Of a stretch of DNA of 64,000 nucleotides, positions 46,405-56,626 are shown in pieces. The notes beneath the pieces were generated by a model. That model was not told where the DNA came from. It saw only the letters and a list, made by a program, of their open reading frames with translations, and did not search any database. Numbering within the stretch: the first letter of the stretch is position 1; every line of letters starts with the position of its first letter. The translations under genes were made by a program, and so were the position numbers. This DNA comes from Mycobacterium sp. URHB0044 (GTDB lineage Bacteria; Actinomycetota; Actinomycetes; Mycobacteriales; Mycobacteriaceae): positions 393,690-457,689 of the forward strand of contig NZ_JIAW01000004.1 in assembly GCF_000620625.1 (NCBI RefSeq). The letters run 5' to 3'.

Positions 46405-47187
46405 ATGAGTACCCGCGCGGATGACCTCGCACTCGCCCTGGAACTGGCCGATCACGCCGACGCCTTGACGTTGGACCGGTTCGGCGCACTGGACCTTCAG
46501 ATCGAGACCAAACCGGACCTGACCCCGGTCACCGATGCCGACCGGTCCACCGAAGAACTGCTGCGCGGCCTGCTTGCCGAACATCGGCCGGACGACACCG
46601 TTTTCGGCGAGGAGTTCGGCGGCACCGCGACCTTCGAGGGCAGGCAGTGGGTCCTCGATCCGATCGACGGCACCAAGAACTTCGTGCGTGGCGTGCCGGT
46701 GTGGGCGACGTTGATCGCCCTGCTGCAGGACGGCGTGCCGGTGGTCGGCGTGGTGAGCGCCCCCGCGATGCAACGGAGGTGGTGGGCGGGCACCGGCGAG
46801 GGAGCCTTCACGACGTTCCGCGGCGGCACCCGTGCCATCTCCGTCTCCCGCGTCAGCGACCTCGAGTCGGCCAGTCTGTCCTTCTCCGATCTCACCACCG
46901 GCTGGGGTGACCGTCGGGCACGCTTCCTCGACCTCACCGACGCCGTGTGGCGGGTGCGCGGTTACGGCGACTTCTGGTCCTACTGCCTGGTGGCAGAGGG
47001 CGCGATCGACATCGCCGTCGAACCCGAAGTGAAGCTGTGGGACCTCGCCCCACTCGACGTGCTGGTGCGTGAGGCGGGTGGGTCGTTCACCAACGTCGAG
47101 GGCTCCCCCGGCCCGCACGGTGGAAGTGCGGTGGCGACCAACGGTCCGTTGCACGACGACGTGGTCAGCAGACTGACTGGGTTGTGA
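46405..47187 (+). CDS. hisN: Histidinol-phosphatase / inositol monophosphatase family
   Basis: A 260-residue Mg-dependent phosphatase. The metal-site motifs are [18 protein letters not shown] and [15 protein letters not shown]. By position before fadE24 it matches Rv3137, the mycobacterial histidinol-phosphatase HisN, which hydrolyses histidinol phosphate in histidine synthesis. Inositol monophosphatase activity is possible in this family. The ATG at 46405 is chosen because the homologous helix starts there. Confidence 0.88.
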   Translation: MSTRADDLALALELADHADALTLDRFGALDLQIETKPDLTPVTDADRSTEELLRGLLAEHRPDDTVFGEEFGGTATFEGRQWVLDPIDGTKNFVRGVPVWATLIALLQDGVPVVGVVSAPAMQRRWWAGTGEGAFTTFRGGTRAISVSRVSDLESASLSFSDLTTGWGDRRARFLDLTDAVWRVRGYGDFWSYCLVAEGAIDIAVEPEVKLWDLAPLDVLVREAGGSFTNVEGSPGPHGGSAVATNGPLHDDVVSRLTGL

Positions 47188-47210
47188 CCTTCTTAACAAG
47201 ATCGGCGGAC

Positions 47211-47226
47211 CTTACTCAGGAGTAAG
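47211..47226. promoter_or_regulatory. Perfect inverted repeat before fadE24
   Basis: CTTACTC, a two-base centre AG, and GAGTAAG. It overlaps a possible -10 (TAAGAT at 47223-47228) and ends 42 bases before the fadE24 start. It looks like the operator of a TetR-type lipid regulator, not encoded next to it. Confidence 0.6.
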
Positions 47227-47267
47227 ATACGGTCATAGCACTGCCCCATCGACGCGAGGCTGCACAC

Positions 47268-48677
47268 ATGACCAACACCCTGCCGGCCAAGAACGGCACG
47301 AAGCAGCGCACCACACGCACCGGATCGGAGAGCGCCGTCGGTCTGCAGCGGCACAAGCGAACCGCAACTGACATCGGGCTGGCGCTGATCACCCCGATCG
47401 TCGGCCAGGAGTTCCTGGACCGCTACAACCTGCGCGACCCGCTCAACCGCGGCCTGCGATACGGCGTGAAGACGGCGTTCTCGGCCGCCGGCGCGTCCAC
47501 GCGTCAGTTCAAGCGCGTCCAGCGTCTCGGCAAGCCGGCCACCCGGCTCAAGCCCAGCGGCGCCGACTACTTCGACCTCACCCCCGATGACGACCAGAAG
47601 ATGATCGTCGAGACAGTCGACGAGTTCGCCGCGGAAATCCTTCGGCCCGCTGCCCACGACGCCGACGCCGCCGCCACGTATCCGAAGGATCTGATCGCGA
47701 AGGCAGCCGAACTCGGCGTCACCGCCATCAACGTTCCCGAGGACTTCGACGGCATCGCCGCTCAGCGCAGCACGGTGACCAACGCCCTGGTGGCCGAGGC
47801 GCTCGCGTACGGCGACATGGGGTTGGCCCTGCCGATCCTGGCCCCCGGCGGCGTCGCATCGGCACTCACCCACTGGGGCAGCGCCGAGCAGCAAGCCACC
47901 TACCTGTCCGAGTTCGCCGGCGAGAACGTTCCGCAGGCCTGTGTGGTGATCGCCGAGCCGCACGCGCTCTTCGACCCCACCGCGCTGAAGACCACCGCAG
48001 TGCGCACGCCGAGCGGCTACCGGCTGTCCGGAGTCAAGTCGCTGGTACCGGCCGCAGCAGACGCCGAACTGTTCATCGTCGCCGCCCAATTGAACGGCAA
48101 GCCAAGGCTGTTCATCGTCGAGTCGGCCTCGGTGGGTCTCACCGTGACGCCCGACCCGAGCATGGGCATCCGCGCCGCGGCGCTCGGCCGCATCGAACTC
48201 GACAACGTCGCGGTGCCGCTCCACAACCGGCTCGGCGACGAGGATGCCGATGCCGCCGAACTCGCCGCGAACTATTCGGAGGCCATCGCCTTGTCCCGGC
48301 TCGGCTGGGCGGCGCTCGCGGTCGGCACCTCGCACGCGGTACTCGACTACGTGGTGCCCTACGTCAAGGAGCGCCATGCTTTTGGTGAGCCGGTGGCCCA
48401 TCGCCAGTCCGTCGCGTTCATGTGCGCCAACATCGCCATCGAACTGGACGGCCTTCGGCTGATCACCTGGCGCGGCGCAGCGCGTGCCGAGCAGGGGCTC
48501 TCGTTCGCCCGTGAAGCCGCGCTGGCCAAGCGGATCGGCACCGACAAGGGCATGCAGATCGGCCTCGACGGCGTGCAACTGCTCGGCGGTCACGGATTCA
48601 CCAAGGAACACCCGGTCGAACGCTGGTACCGCGATCTGCGGGCCATCGGCGTCGCCGAGGGTGTCGTGGTCCTGTAG
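47268..48677 (+). CDS. fadE24: Acyl-CoA dehydrogenase FadE24
   Basis: A 469-residue flavoprotein with an N-terminal extension of about 95 residues before the acyl-CoA dehydrogenase core (PDDDQKMIVETVDEFAAEIL onward). The C-terminal LLGGHGFTKEHPVERWYRDLR motif is typical. Gene order and length match Rv3139. It oxidises acyl-CoA to enoyl-CoA, probably as a heteromer with FadE23, as several mycobacterial FadE pairs do. GCGAGG lies 8 bases before the ATG. It is the first gene of a two-gene operon under the 47211 repeat. Confidence 0.92.
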   Translation: MTNTLPAKNGTKQRTTRTGSESAVGLQRHKRTATDIGLALITPIVGQEFLDRYNLRDPLNRGLRYGVKTAFSAAGASTRQFKRVQRLGKPATRLKPSGADYFDLTPDDDQKMIVETVDEFAAEILRPAAHDADAAATYPKDLIAKAAELGVTAINVPEDFDGIAAQRSTVTNALVAEALAYGDMGLALPILAPGGVASALTHWGSAEQQATYLSEFAGENVPQACVVIAEPHALFDPTALKTTAVRTPSGYRLSGVKSLVPAAADAELFIVAAQLNGKPRLFIVESASVGLTVTPDPSMGIRAAALGRIELDNVAVPLHNRLGDEDADAAELAANYSEAIALSRLGWAALAVGTSHAVLDYVVPYVKERHAFGEPVAHRQSVAFMCANIAIELDGLRLITWRGAARAEQGLSFAREAALAKRIGTDKGMQIGLDGVQLLGGHGFTKEHPVERWYRDLRAIGVAEGVVVL

Positions 48678-48711
48678 CGGTCCTTCGACGAAGAAGAACG
48701 GAAAACCTGAC

Positions 48712-49920
48712 ATGGCAATCAATCTGGAACTACCGAAGAAGCTACGGGCCGTCGTCGAGAAGGGGCATCAGGGGGCCGCCGAGATGCTGCGTCCCATCTC
48801 CCGCAAGTACGACATCGCCGAGCACGCCTACCCCGTCGAGCTCGATACCCTGGCCACGTTGTTCGAGGGCATCTCCGAGGCGAACACCATCTCGTTCGCC
48901 GGCGCCGAGGCGTTTCGCGACAGCGAGGGCCCGAAGGGTAACGTCAACGGCGGCAACATGTCCGCGGTGCTCAACGTGGTCGAGGTCAGCTGGGGCGACG
49001 TCGCGCTCATGCTGTCGATCCCCTTCCAGGGGCTGGGCAACGCCGCGATCTCGGGCGTGGCGACCGACGAGCAACTCGAGCGCCTCGGCAAGGTGTGGGC
49101 CGCAATGGCCATCACCGAGAACAGTTTTGGCTCCGACTCGGCCGCGGTGTCGACGACGGCAAAACTCGACGGTGACGAGTACGTGATCAACGGCGAGAAG
49201 ATCTTCGTCACGGCGGGTTCGCGTGCCAGCCACATCGTGGTGTGGGCGACGCTGGACAAGTCGAAGGGCCGCGCGGCGATCAAGTCGTTCATCGTCCCGC
49301 GCGAACACCCCGGCGTGACGGTCGAGCGGCTCGAGCACAAGCTCGGCATCAAGGCGTCCGACACGGCCGTGATCCGCTTCGACAATGCGCGCATCCCGAA
49401 GGACAATCTGCTCGGCGACCCGGACATCCACGCCGACAAGGGTTTTGCCGGCGTCATGGAGACCTTCGACAACACGCGGCCCATCGTGGCGGCGATGGCC
49501 GTCGGCATCGGCCGCGCCGCACTCGAGGAACTGCGGACCATCCTCACCGAGGCGGGTGTCGAGATCTCGTACGACAAGCCGGCCCACGCCCAGAGCGCGG
49601 CCGCCGCAGAGTTCCTGCGCATGGAAGCCGATTGGGAGTCGGGCTACCTGCTGACGCTGCGGTCGGCCTGGCAAGCCGACAACAAGATCCCGAACTCCAA
49701 GGAAGCCTCGATGGGCAAGGCCAAGTCCGCAAGGGTCGCCAGCGACATCACCCTCAAGACGGTCGAGCTTGCCGGAACCGCAGGCTATTCCGAGGAAACG
49801 CTGCTGGAGAAGTGGGCACGCGACTCGAAGATCCTCGACATCTTCGAGGGCACGCAGCAGATCCAGCAGCTCGTGGTCGCACGCCGGCTGTTGGGCTTGT
49901 CGTCGGCCGAACTGAAGTAG
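48712..49920 (+). CDS. fadE23: Acyl-CoA dehydrogenase FadE23
   Basis: A 402-residue acyl-CoA dehydrogenase. FAD-contact motifs ITENSFGSDSAAVSTTAKLDGDEYVINGEKIFVTAGSRA and the C-terminal IFEGTQQIQQLVVARRLL are clear. It lies 34 bases after fadE24 and matches Rv3140. The substrate chain is unknown. Transcription should stop at the strong hairpin 46 bases downstream. Confidence 0.93.
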   Translation: MAINLELPKKLRAVVEKGHQGAAEMLRPISRKYDIAEHAYPVELDTLATLFEGISEANTISFAGAEAFRDSEGPKGNVNGGNMSAVLNVVEVSWGDVALMLSIPFQGLGNAAISGVATDEQLERLGKVWAAMAITENSFGSDSAAVSTTAKLDGDEYVINGEKIFVTAGSRASHIVVWATLDKSKGRAAIKSFIVPREHPGVTVERLEHKLGIKASDTAVIRFDNARIPKDNLLGDPDIHADKGFAGVMETFDNTRPIVAAMAVGIGRAALEELRTILTEAGVEISYDKPAHAQSAAAAEFLRMEADWESGYLLTLRSAWQADNKIPNSKEASMGKAKSARVASDITLKTVELAGTAGYSEETLLEKWARDSKILDIFEGTQQIQQLVVARRLLGLSSAELK

Positions 49921-49965
49921 CACGGGGCCATGACGTCGACGTGAAGGACGTACCGAACGTTATCG

Positions 49966-50005
49966 ACCACGGCGCGGCCGGAGCGTACTCCGGCCGCGCC
50001 GTGGT
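49966..50005. terminator. Strong bidirectional hairpin
   Basis: A perfect 18-bp stem (ACCACGGCGCGGCCGGAG and complement) with loop CGTA, between the convergent fadE23 and antigen 85 stops. No T run follows, as is common in mycobacteria. Confidence 0.85.
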
Positions 50006-50030
50006 TCGAGTCGCTAGCGGGTTTTGACGC

Positions 50031-51011
<981 letters not shown>

Positions 51012-51136
51012 CTACGAGATCCATTCCGTTTGCGGTTACCGCGTAACTCTTCCAAATCCACGGCCAAATGGCCGCACGAGCGGCCCGACGTCGTTATCCG
51101 CGGCCGCGCCCGCCCAAAGCTTGGACGGACCAGAGT

Positions 51137-51162
51137 GTTTACTTGTAAGTAGGCAGTAAAAC
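51137..51162. promoter_or_regulatory. Nested inverted repeats between antigen 85 and TetR genes
   Basis: The inner repeat TACTT-GT-AAGTA (51140-51151) lies within outer arms GTTTACT and AGTAAAAC. It lies 126 bases upstream of the antigen 85 gene and about 83 bases before the TetR gene. The AGTAAAAC half recurs at 53045-53052 before the dioxygenase-like gene, suggesting one regulator. Confidence 0.45.
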
Positions 51163-51244
51163 ATGATCCCAGCGCCGCGAGAAACCCTGGGGAGTGTTTC
51201 GCGGCGTCAGAAGTGACGAAGTCGACGGCCGTAGGCTGCCGCTC

Positions 51245-51811
51245 ATGGCGAGTACGCACGGCGCCTCCGGCAACAGGTTGTCGGTGGACGACTGGGTCCA
51301 GGCGGGTTATGCCATTCTCGCCGCAGAGGGCATAAAGGCGCTGAAGATCGACCGCCTATGCGACCGGCTTGGCGTCACCAAGGGCAGCTTCTATTGGCAC
51401 TTCGACGGCATGGCCAGCTATCGCGCGGCGCTGATCGGGGCTTGGGGCGAATTGCGCGACGAGGATCGCCGCCACATCGACGAAATGGGCGACGTACCGC
51501 CGCGTGAACGCCTGTCGAAGATGATGACGTCGCTGGTCAGCCCCAGGCACTGGACGCTGGAGCGTGCAATGCGCGAATGGGCCCGCTCCGACGAATCGGT
51601 GGCGACCAGTGTTCGGGCCGCCGACCGCCGCCTCCTGCGGGCCGTGCGGCAGGCCTTCTTGGACTACGGGTTCGAGGGCGAGGAGGCCGACGTACGCGCC
51701 AACGCCACCTTCGCGGCCGGTATCGGCTTCCTGCATCTCTCCGGCGCCACACCGGACGACAGGGACGCCGCCCGCGCCGAGCGGTTCCTGGAGCTCATGC
51801 TCGCCGAGTAA
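51245..51811 (+). CDS. TetR-family transcriptional regulator
   Basis: A 188-residue regulator. The HTH (VQAGYAILAAEGIKALKIDRLCDRLGVTKGSFYWHF) occupies residues 15-58. The rest is helical, with a C-terminal domain like other TetR proteins with small hydrophobic ligands. The ATG at 51245 follows a TAGGCT -10 by seven bases, so the mRNA is probably leaderless. It heads the catabolic cluster and lies 36 bases upstream of the monooxygenase-like gene, with a palindrome in that gap. Confidence 0.88.
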   Translation: MASTHGASGNRLSVDDWVQAGYAILAAEGIKALKIDRLCDRLGVTKGSFYWHFDGMASYRAALIGAWGELRDEDRRHIDEMGDVPPRERLSKMMTSLVSPRHWTLERAMREWARSDESVATSVRAADRRLLRAVRQAFLDYGFEGEEADVRANATFAAGIGFLHLSGATPDDRDAARAERFLELMLAE

Positions 51812-51815
51812 GTTT

Positions 51816-51833
51816 CCATACTAAAAGGTATGG
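51816..51833. promoter_or_regulatory. Palindrome CCATAC-N6-GTATGG, probable operator
   Basis: An 18-base inverted repeat with perfect 6-bp arms, directly upstream of a TAGCGT -10 (51834-51839) for the flavoprotein gene at 51848. Binding there would block the promoter; the upstream TetR is the natural candidate. Confidence 0.6.
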
Positions 51834-51847
51834 TAGCGTTCTGGCGC

Positions 51848-53011
51848 ATGCACACCCTGGATGCGACGTACGGGATCACCGACGAGTTCGTCGACCGATT
51901 GGCGCAGCGCGCACGCGAGGCCGAGGATCTTCGGCGCCTCCCCGCTGCCACGGTCGCCGATCTGACCGCGTCGGGTTTCACCGATCTGCTCGTGCCCCGG
52001 CGCTACGGCGGCCTGCAGGCCGACTTCCCCGCGATCCTCGACCCCGTCCGCCGAATGGCCGCTGGCTGCACCTCCAGCGCGTGGACCATCGGCTTCTATG
52101 CCTTGCACAACTGGATGCTGGCGCTGTTCGGCGAGCGCGCTCAGGAGGAGGCATTCGGAACGCGGCCATTCCTGGCACCCGCACCACTCGCCCCGACCGG
52201 ACGGGGCCTGCCGGCCGACGGCGGGATACGGCTGAGCGGTCGGTGGTCGTGGGCGACTGGCGTGATGGACGGCAACTGGATCATCGTCGGCGCGTTGTGT
52301 GGACCCGACGACGGGATCTACCCCGCCCTGGCACTGCTGCCCGCGACCGATTTCACCGTCGAGGACGTCTGGCACACCGACGGCATGCGCGCCACGGGTT
52401 CCAACGACGTGGTGATCACCGAGGCGTTCGTCCCCGACTACCGCTTGGTGCGCGTCACCGACATCTACGGCGGTACGGCGCCCGGTGCCGGGCTGCACGA
52501 CTGCACGACCTACCGCTGGCCGATGGTGCCCGCACTGGCCCTGCTCGCGGCAATGCCCGCACTCGGCAGCGCCGAACGCGTCACGGAGCTGTACGCCGAA
52601 CGCCTGGCGCAACGGGTGCTGGCCTACGAGGGCGTCATGCAGAAGGACAAGCCCATCGCCCAAGCCCACCTCGGTCAGGCCCGCGTGCGGCTACGCGCCC
52701 TACGCGGCCTGCTCGCCGACACCGTCGGCGAGATCGAAACTCTGCTTGCCACAGGCGATCCCGTGCCCCGCCCCATGCGCGGCGACGCGCGGCTGGCCGC
52801 CGCACACATCGTGCACGAGTCGCGGGCCGTCATCGCCGCGCTGTCGGAGGCGTCCGGCGCGAGCGCGCACCACCTCGACAATCCGTTGCAACGGTTCAAG
52901 CGCGACGTCGACGTCATCTCCGGCCACGTCGTGTTCGACTACGACACCAGCAGGGAACTGGCCGGCGCGTTGACACTCGGCATGAAGGTTCCGCGAACCG
53001 CCATGGTCTGA
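51848..53011 (+). CDS. Group D flavin monooxygenase / acyl-CoA-dehydrogenase-fold protein
   Basis: A 387-residue protein with the acyl-CoA dehydrogenase fold, but with features of HsaA-type two-component flavin monooxygenases (TSSAWTIGFYALHNWML, LSGRWSWATGVMDGNWIIVGAL, C-terminal NPLQRFKRDVDVISGHVVFD). Such enzymes hydroxylate phenolic rings using reduced flavin from a partner reductase; no reductase gene is adjacent. Loss of the usual acyl-CoA dehydrogenase end motif supports this reading. The ATG at 51848 is preferred to 51830 because the -10 and palindrome lie just before it. The substrate is unknown. Confidence 0.78.
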   Translation: MHTLDATYGITDEFVDRLAQRAREAEDLRRLPAATVADLTASGFTDLLVPRRYGGLQADFPAILDPVRRMAAGCTSSAWTIGFYALHNWMLALFGERAQEEAFGTRPFLAPAPLAPTGRGLPADGGIRLSGRWSWATGVMDGNWIIVGALCGPDDGIYPALALLPATDFTVEDVWHTDGMRATGSNDVVITEAFVPDYRLVRVTDIYGGTAPGAGLHDCTTYRWPMVPALALLAAMPALGSAERVTELYAERLAQRVLAYEGVMQKDKPIAQAHLGQARVRLRALRGLLADTVGEIETLLATGDPVPRPMRGDARLAAAHIVHESRAVIAALSEASGASAHHLDNPLQRFKRDVDVISGHVVFDYDTSRELAGALTLGMKVPRTAMV

Positions 53012-53041
53012 CAGCCCGTTGACGCATCCCCGACTGCACCT

Positions 53042-53066
53042 TAAAGTAAAACTGACTTCACCTTTA
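53042..53066. promoter_or_regulatory. Inverted repeat before the dioxygenase-like gene
   Basis: TAAAG and CTTTA arms (53042-53046 and 53062-53066) enclose AAGT/ACTT. The segment includes AGTAAAAC, shared with the 51137-51162 region. It lies 29 bases before the ATG. Confidence 0.4.
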
Positions 53067-53094
53067 TTTCTGACCGACGACGAGTTGGAGCGGC

Positions 53095-54201
53095 ATGGAA
53101 TCCTTCGTTCACCTGCGCAAGGGCAAGACGCCGCGACGCCTGCATGCCGACCTCGACGGGCTGAAGGACGACGAGCTCGGCCGCGGCGGATTCACCGGCC
53201 GCACAGCCAACATCTATCGGCGCAACGACCCCACCGCGTATCGGGCCAGCGGACCACTGCGGCCCATCGACGTGCTGTCCAGCGAGCTGAAGCCGAGCGA
53301 CGCGACCGACGCCCACGGCGGTCCCATGCTGATGTTCTCCAACGCCGACTGCCAGGTACTGCTCTCCCGGCGCAGCGAGGCGATGCCGTTCTTCGTCCGC
53401 TACGTCGACGGTGACCTACTGTCGTTCGTGCACAAGGGATCCGGGCTGCTGGAGACCGAGTTCGGTCCGTTGCGCTACCGCGAGGGCGACTGGATCTACA
53501 TGCCGAAGGCCTGCACGTTCCGCCAGGTGCCGGACACGGAGTCGACCCTGGTGATGATCCAGGCCAGTGACGAGTTCCGGGTGCCGCCGGCCGGACAGCT
53601 GGGCAGGCACTTCCCGTTCGACCCGTCACAGGCCGTCATACCCGAGCCCGAGCCGATCGACAACGGCGACGGCCCGCAGACCAACGGAGAGTACGAAGTG
53701 CGGCTCATCCACGATGGTGGACCCACTTCGCTGTACTACCAACATCATCCGCTCGACGTCGAGGGTTGGCGCGGCGACAACTTCGCGTTCACGTTCAACA
53801 TCGAGGACTACAACGTCGTGACGTCCGACAGCGTGCACCTGCCTCCGACGGTGCACCTGTTCATGCAGGCCACCGGTGTCTACGTGATGAACTTCCTGCC
53901 CAAGCCCGCCGAGGGCAGGCCTGGCACGGAGCGCACGCCGTGGTATCACCGCAACGTCGACTACGACGAGATCGCCTTCTTCCACGGCGGAACGCTGTAC
54001 GGCATCCCGATGCCGCCCGGCCTCATTTCGCATGCGCCGCAAGGCGTTCACCACGGCGCGCCGGAGAAGGCGCGTGAACGGGCCCGGCGCAAGTTCGACG
54101 AGTATTCTCAGGTCGACTGGTCGGTGATCGCGATCGACACCCGCCGCCGACTCGTTCCGTCCGCCGAGGTGCTGGCCAACGACCTGGGGCAGCACCAGTG
54201 A
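53095..54201 (+). CDS. Homogentisate 1,2-dioxygenase-like cupin
   Basis: A 368-residue double-cupin protein of the homogentisate dioxygenase family, shorter than the usual 430-450 residues. The family core LPPTVHLFMQA, TPWYHRNVDYDEIAFFHGG and SHAPQGVHHGAPEKARERA is present. The candidate iron ligands are H285, E292 (or D291) and H319/H320. Homogentisate dioxygenase opens an aromatic ring; the shortened length and lack of a fumarylacetoacetase neighbour make another aromatic substrate likely. A GGAG site precedes the ATG. Its stop overlaps the next gene by four bases. Confidence 0.8.
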   Translation: MESFVHLRKGKTPRRLHADLDGLKDDELGRGGFTGRTANIYRRNDPTAYRASGPLRPIDVLSSELKPSDATDAHGGPMLMFSNADCQVLLSRRSEAMPFFVRYVDGDLLSFVHKGSGLLETEFGPLRYREGDWIYMPKACTFRQVPDTESTLVMIQASDEFRVPPAGQLGRHFPFDPSQAVIPEPEPIDNGDGPQTNGEYEVRLIHDGGPTSLYYQHHPLDVEGWRGDNFAFTFNIEDYNVVTSDSVHLPPTVHLFMQATGVYVMNFLPKPAEGRPGTERTPWYHRNVDYDEIAFFHGGTLYGIPMPPGLISHAPQGVHHGAPEKARERARRKFDEYSQVDWSVIAIDTRRRLVPSAEVLANDLGQHQ

Positions 54202-55427
54202 CGACCACCGAAGCGCCGGTACGCTACGACTACGACCGTATCCCGTATCTCGTTGCCTACCAAAACAACTCGGCAGTCCGCGACGTGTACGGCGGCGTCG
54301 CCGAACTCGTCGTGCTGGAGAGCTATCTGCTCAAGCCGAAGGACAAGCCTTCGGATACCGTGCTGGTGTTCATGCACCCGATCGGTGGGGGCGCCTACCT
54401 GCCGATGATCAACGGGCTGGCCCGCGCCGGCCACCATGTCATCTACTGCAACAGCCGCTTCCGCGGCACCGACTCCGCGCTGCTGATGGAGAAGGTGGTC
54501 GAAGACCTCGGCGAGTGCATCAAGGACGCCAAGAACCGACTAGGTTACGAGAAGGTGGTGCTGGCCGGCTGGAGCGGCGGCGGATCACTGTCGGCGTTCT
54601 ACCAACAGCAGGCACAGCACCCGACCGTCACCGCCAGCCCGTCGGGTGACGGGCCTGACCTGACCAAGCTGGGGCTGATTCCCGCCGATGGCATCATGCT
54701 GCTGGCCGCCCACATCAGCCGCCACGGCACCATGACCGAGTGGCTCGACGCCTCCATCCTCGACGAGGCCGACCCGTCCGAGCGCGATCCGGAACTCGAT
54801 CTCTACGATCCCGCCAATCCCAACCAGCCGCCGTACACGGCTGAGTTCCTCGCCCGCTACCGCCAGGCTCAGATCGACCGCAACCGGCGAATCACCAAGT
54901 GGGTCAAGGAGAAGTTGGCCGAGCTGAGGGCGGCCGGTCGGCCCGATGACGAGTTCGCGTTCGTGGTGCACGGCACCATGGCCGACCCGCGCTGGCTCGA
55001 TCCGACGGTCGATCCGAACGATCGCACCCCGGGAACCTGCTATCTGGGTGATCCTGCGGTGGTGAACAACAGTCCCGTCGGTCTGGCCCGATTCTGCACG
55101 CTACGCAGCTGGCTGTCGCAATGGAGCTACGACGACGCCAACGGCGACGCGCTCAAGGCGGGACCCGACATCGCCGTGCCCGCCCTGGTGATCGGCAACC
55201 GCGCCGACGACGCCTGCACGCCCAGCCACACCCACCGGCTGTTCGAGGCGATCGGACACCCCGACAAGGAGATGCACGAGATTCCCGGGGCCAACCACTA
55301 CTACGCCGGACCCGACCAGCGCGGCGCCCTACGCCAGGCCGTCGGCGTATGCACGGATTGGCTGCAGCGGCACGGGTTTTCGGATCCGGAGGGCAAGAGC
55401 GAAGCGACCGGGGAATCGACACTATGA
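54198..55427 (+). CDS. Alpha/beta hydrolase
   Basis: A 409-residue alpha/beta hydrolase with nucleophile elbow GWSGGGS (about residue 126), an acid in the NRADDACTP region and the catalytic histidine in PGANHYYAG. A lid of about 120 residues interrupts the core. It begins at an ATGA overlap with the dioxygenase-like gene and ends at an ATGA overlap with the CoA-transferase, so it belongs to the same pathway. Hydrolysis of a ring-cleavage product or lactone is a reasonable guess, not shown. Confidence 0.82.
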   Translation: MTTTEAPVRYDYDRIPYLVAYQNNSAVRDVYGGVAELVVLESYLLKPKDKPSDTVLVFMHPIGGGAYLPMINGLARAGHHVIYCNSRFRGTDSALLMEKVVEDLGECIKDAKNRLGYEKVVLAGWSGGGSLSAFYQQQAQHPTVTASPSGDGPDLTKLGLIPADGIMLLAAHISRHGTMTEWLDASILDEADPSERDPELDLYDPANPNQPPYTAEFLARYRQAQIDRNRRITKWVKEKLAELRAAGRPDDEFAFVVHGTMADPRWLDPTVDPNDRTPGTCYLGDPAVVNNSPVGLARFCTLRSWLSQWSYDDANGDALKAGPDIAVPALVIGNRADDACTPSHTHRLFEAIGHPDKEMHEIPGANHYYAGPDQRGALRQAVGVCTDWLQRHGFSDPEGKSEATGESTL

Positions 55428-56626
55428 TCGCCGGGCCGCTGGACGGAATCCGCGTCATCGAGATAGGCACCTTGATCTCGGGACCGTTCGCGGGGCGTCT
55501 GCTCGGCGACATGGGCGCCGAGGTCATCAAGATCGAGCCGCCCGGTTCCCCTGACCCGCTGCGCACCTGGGGTCAGGCCGAGCTCGACGGGCACCACTTC
55601 TTCTGGACGGTGCACGCCAGGAACAAGAAGGCCGCCACACTCAACCTGCGCGAGGCCAAGGGGCGCGAACTCTTCCTCGACCTGGTCGAGAAGTCCGACA
55701 TCATCGTGGAGAACTTCCGGCCAGGCACGCTGGAGAAGTGGGACCTCGGCTACGACGTTCTCCGCGAACGCAATCGGGGCATCGTGCTGGTTCGGGTGTC
55801 CGGCTACGGGCAGACCGGACCGGAGGCCCACAAGGCCGGCTATGCGTCGGTGGCCGAGGCCGCCAGCGGACTGCGCTACATGAACGGCTTCCCCGGTGGT
55901 CCTCCCCCGCGGCTGGCACTGTCCCTGGGCGACAGCCTTGCCGGCATGTTCGCGGTGCAGGGCGCGCTGGCCGCCCTGTACCGGCGCACGGTCACCGGCG
56001 AGGGCCAGATCGTCGACGCCGCACTCACCGAATCCTGCTTGGCCATCCAGGAATCCACCATCCCCGACTACGACGTCGGCGGCGTGGTACGCGGGCCGTC
56101 GGGCACCCGGCTGGAGGGCATCGCCCCGTCCAACATCTACCCAACCGCCGACGGCAGCTGGGTGGTGATCGCCGCCAATCAGGACACCGTGTTCCGCAGG
56201 CTGTGCGGCGCAATGGACCAGCCCGCGCTGGCGACCGACGAACGCTTCGCCAACCACGTTGCGCGCGGCCGCAATCAGGATGAACTGGACAAGATCATCG
56301 CGGCATGGGCCGCCGAGCGGCAGCCCGAAGACGTCATCTCGACGCTGAGCGCGGCAGGCGTGATCAGCGGGCCGATCAACACCGTCGCCGAAGTCGTGGA
56401 CGACCCGCAGCTGCGGTCGCGCGGCATGCTCGCCGACCACTGGGACGAGCGGATCGGGCGCAACGTATTGGGCCCCGGCGTGGTGCCCGTGCTGTCGGAG
56501 ACACCGGGCACCATCCGCAACGCCGGCTCCGCCGAGCCCGGCCAGCACAACCTCGAGGTCTACGGCGAACTGCTCGGCAGGCCCGCCGAGGAACTCGAGG
56601 CACTGCGGACGGAGGGGATCCTATGA
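55424..56626 (+). CDS. CaiB/BaiF (family III) CoA-transferase
   Basis: A 400-residue CoA-transferase. The start DGIRVIEIGTLISGPFAGRLLGDMGAEVIKIEPP is the family signature, and the catalytic aspartate is D170 in SLGDSLAGM. It moves CoA between acids and acyl-CoA thioesters, which would activate a carboxylic acid from the preceding steps. It overlaps both neighbours by four bases (ATGA), the closest form of coupling. Length is normal. Confidence 0.92.
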   Translation: MIAGPLDGIRVIEIGTLISGPFAGRLLGDMGAEVIKIEPPGSPDPLRTWGQAELDGHHFFWTVHARNKKAATLNLREAKGRELFLDLVEKSDIIVENFRPGTLEKWDLGYDVLRERNRGIVLVRVSGYGQTGPEAHKAGYASVAEAASGLRYMNGFPGGPPPRLALSLGDSLAGMFAVQGALAALYRRTVTGEGQIVDAALTESCLAIQESTIPDYDVGGVVRGPSGTRLEGIAPSNIYPTADGSWVVIAANQDTVFRRLCGAMDQPALATDERFANHVARGRNQDELDKIIAAWAAERQPEDVISTLSAAGVISGPINTVAEVVDDPQLRSRGMLADHWDERIGRNVLGPGVVPVLSETPGTIRNAGSAEPGQHNLEVYGELLGRPAEELEALRTEGIL

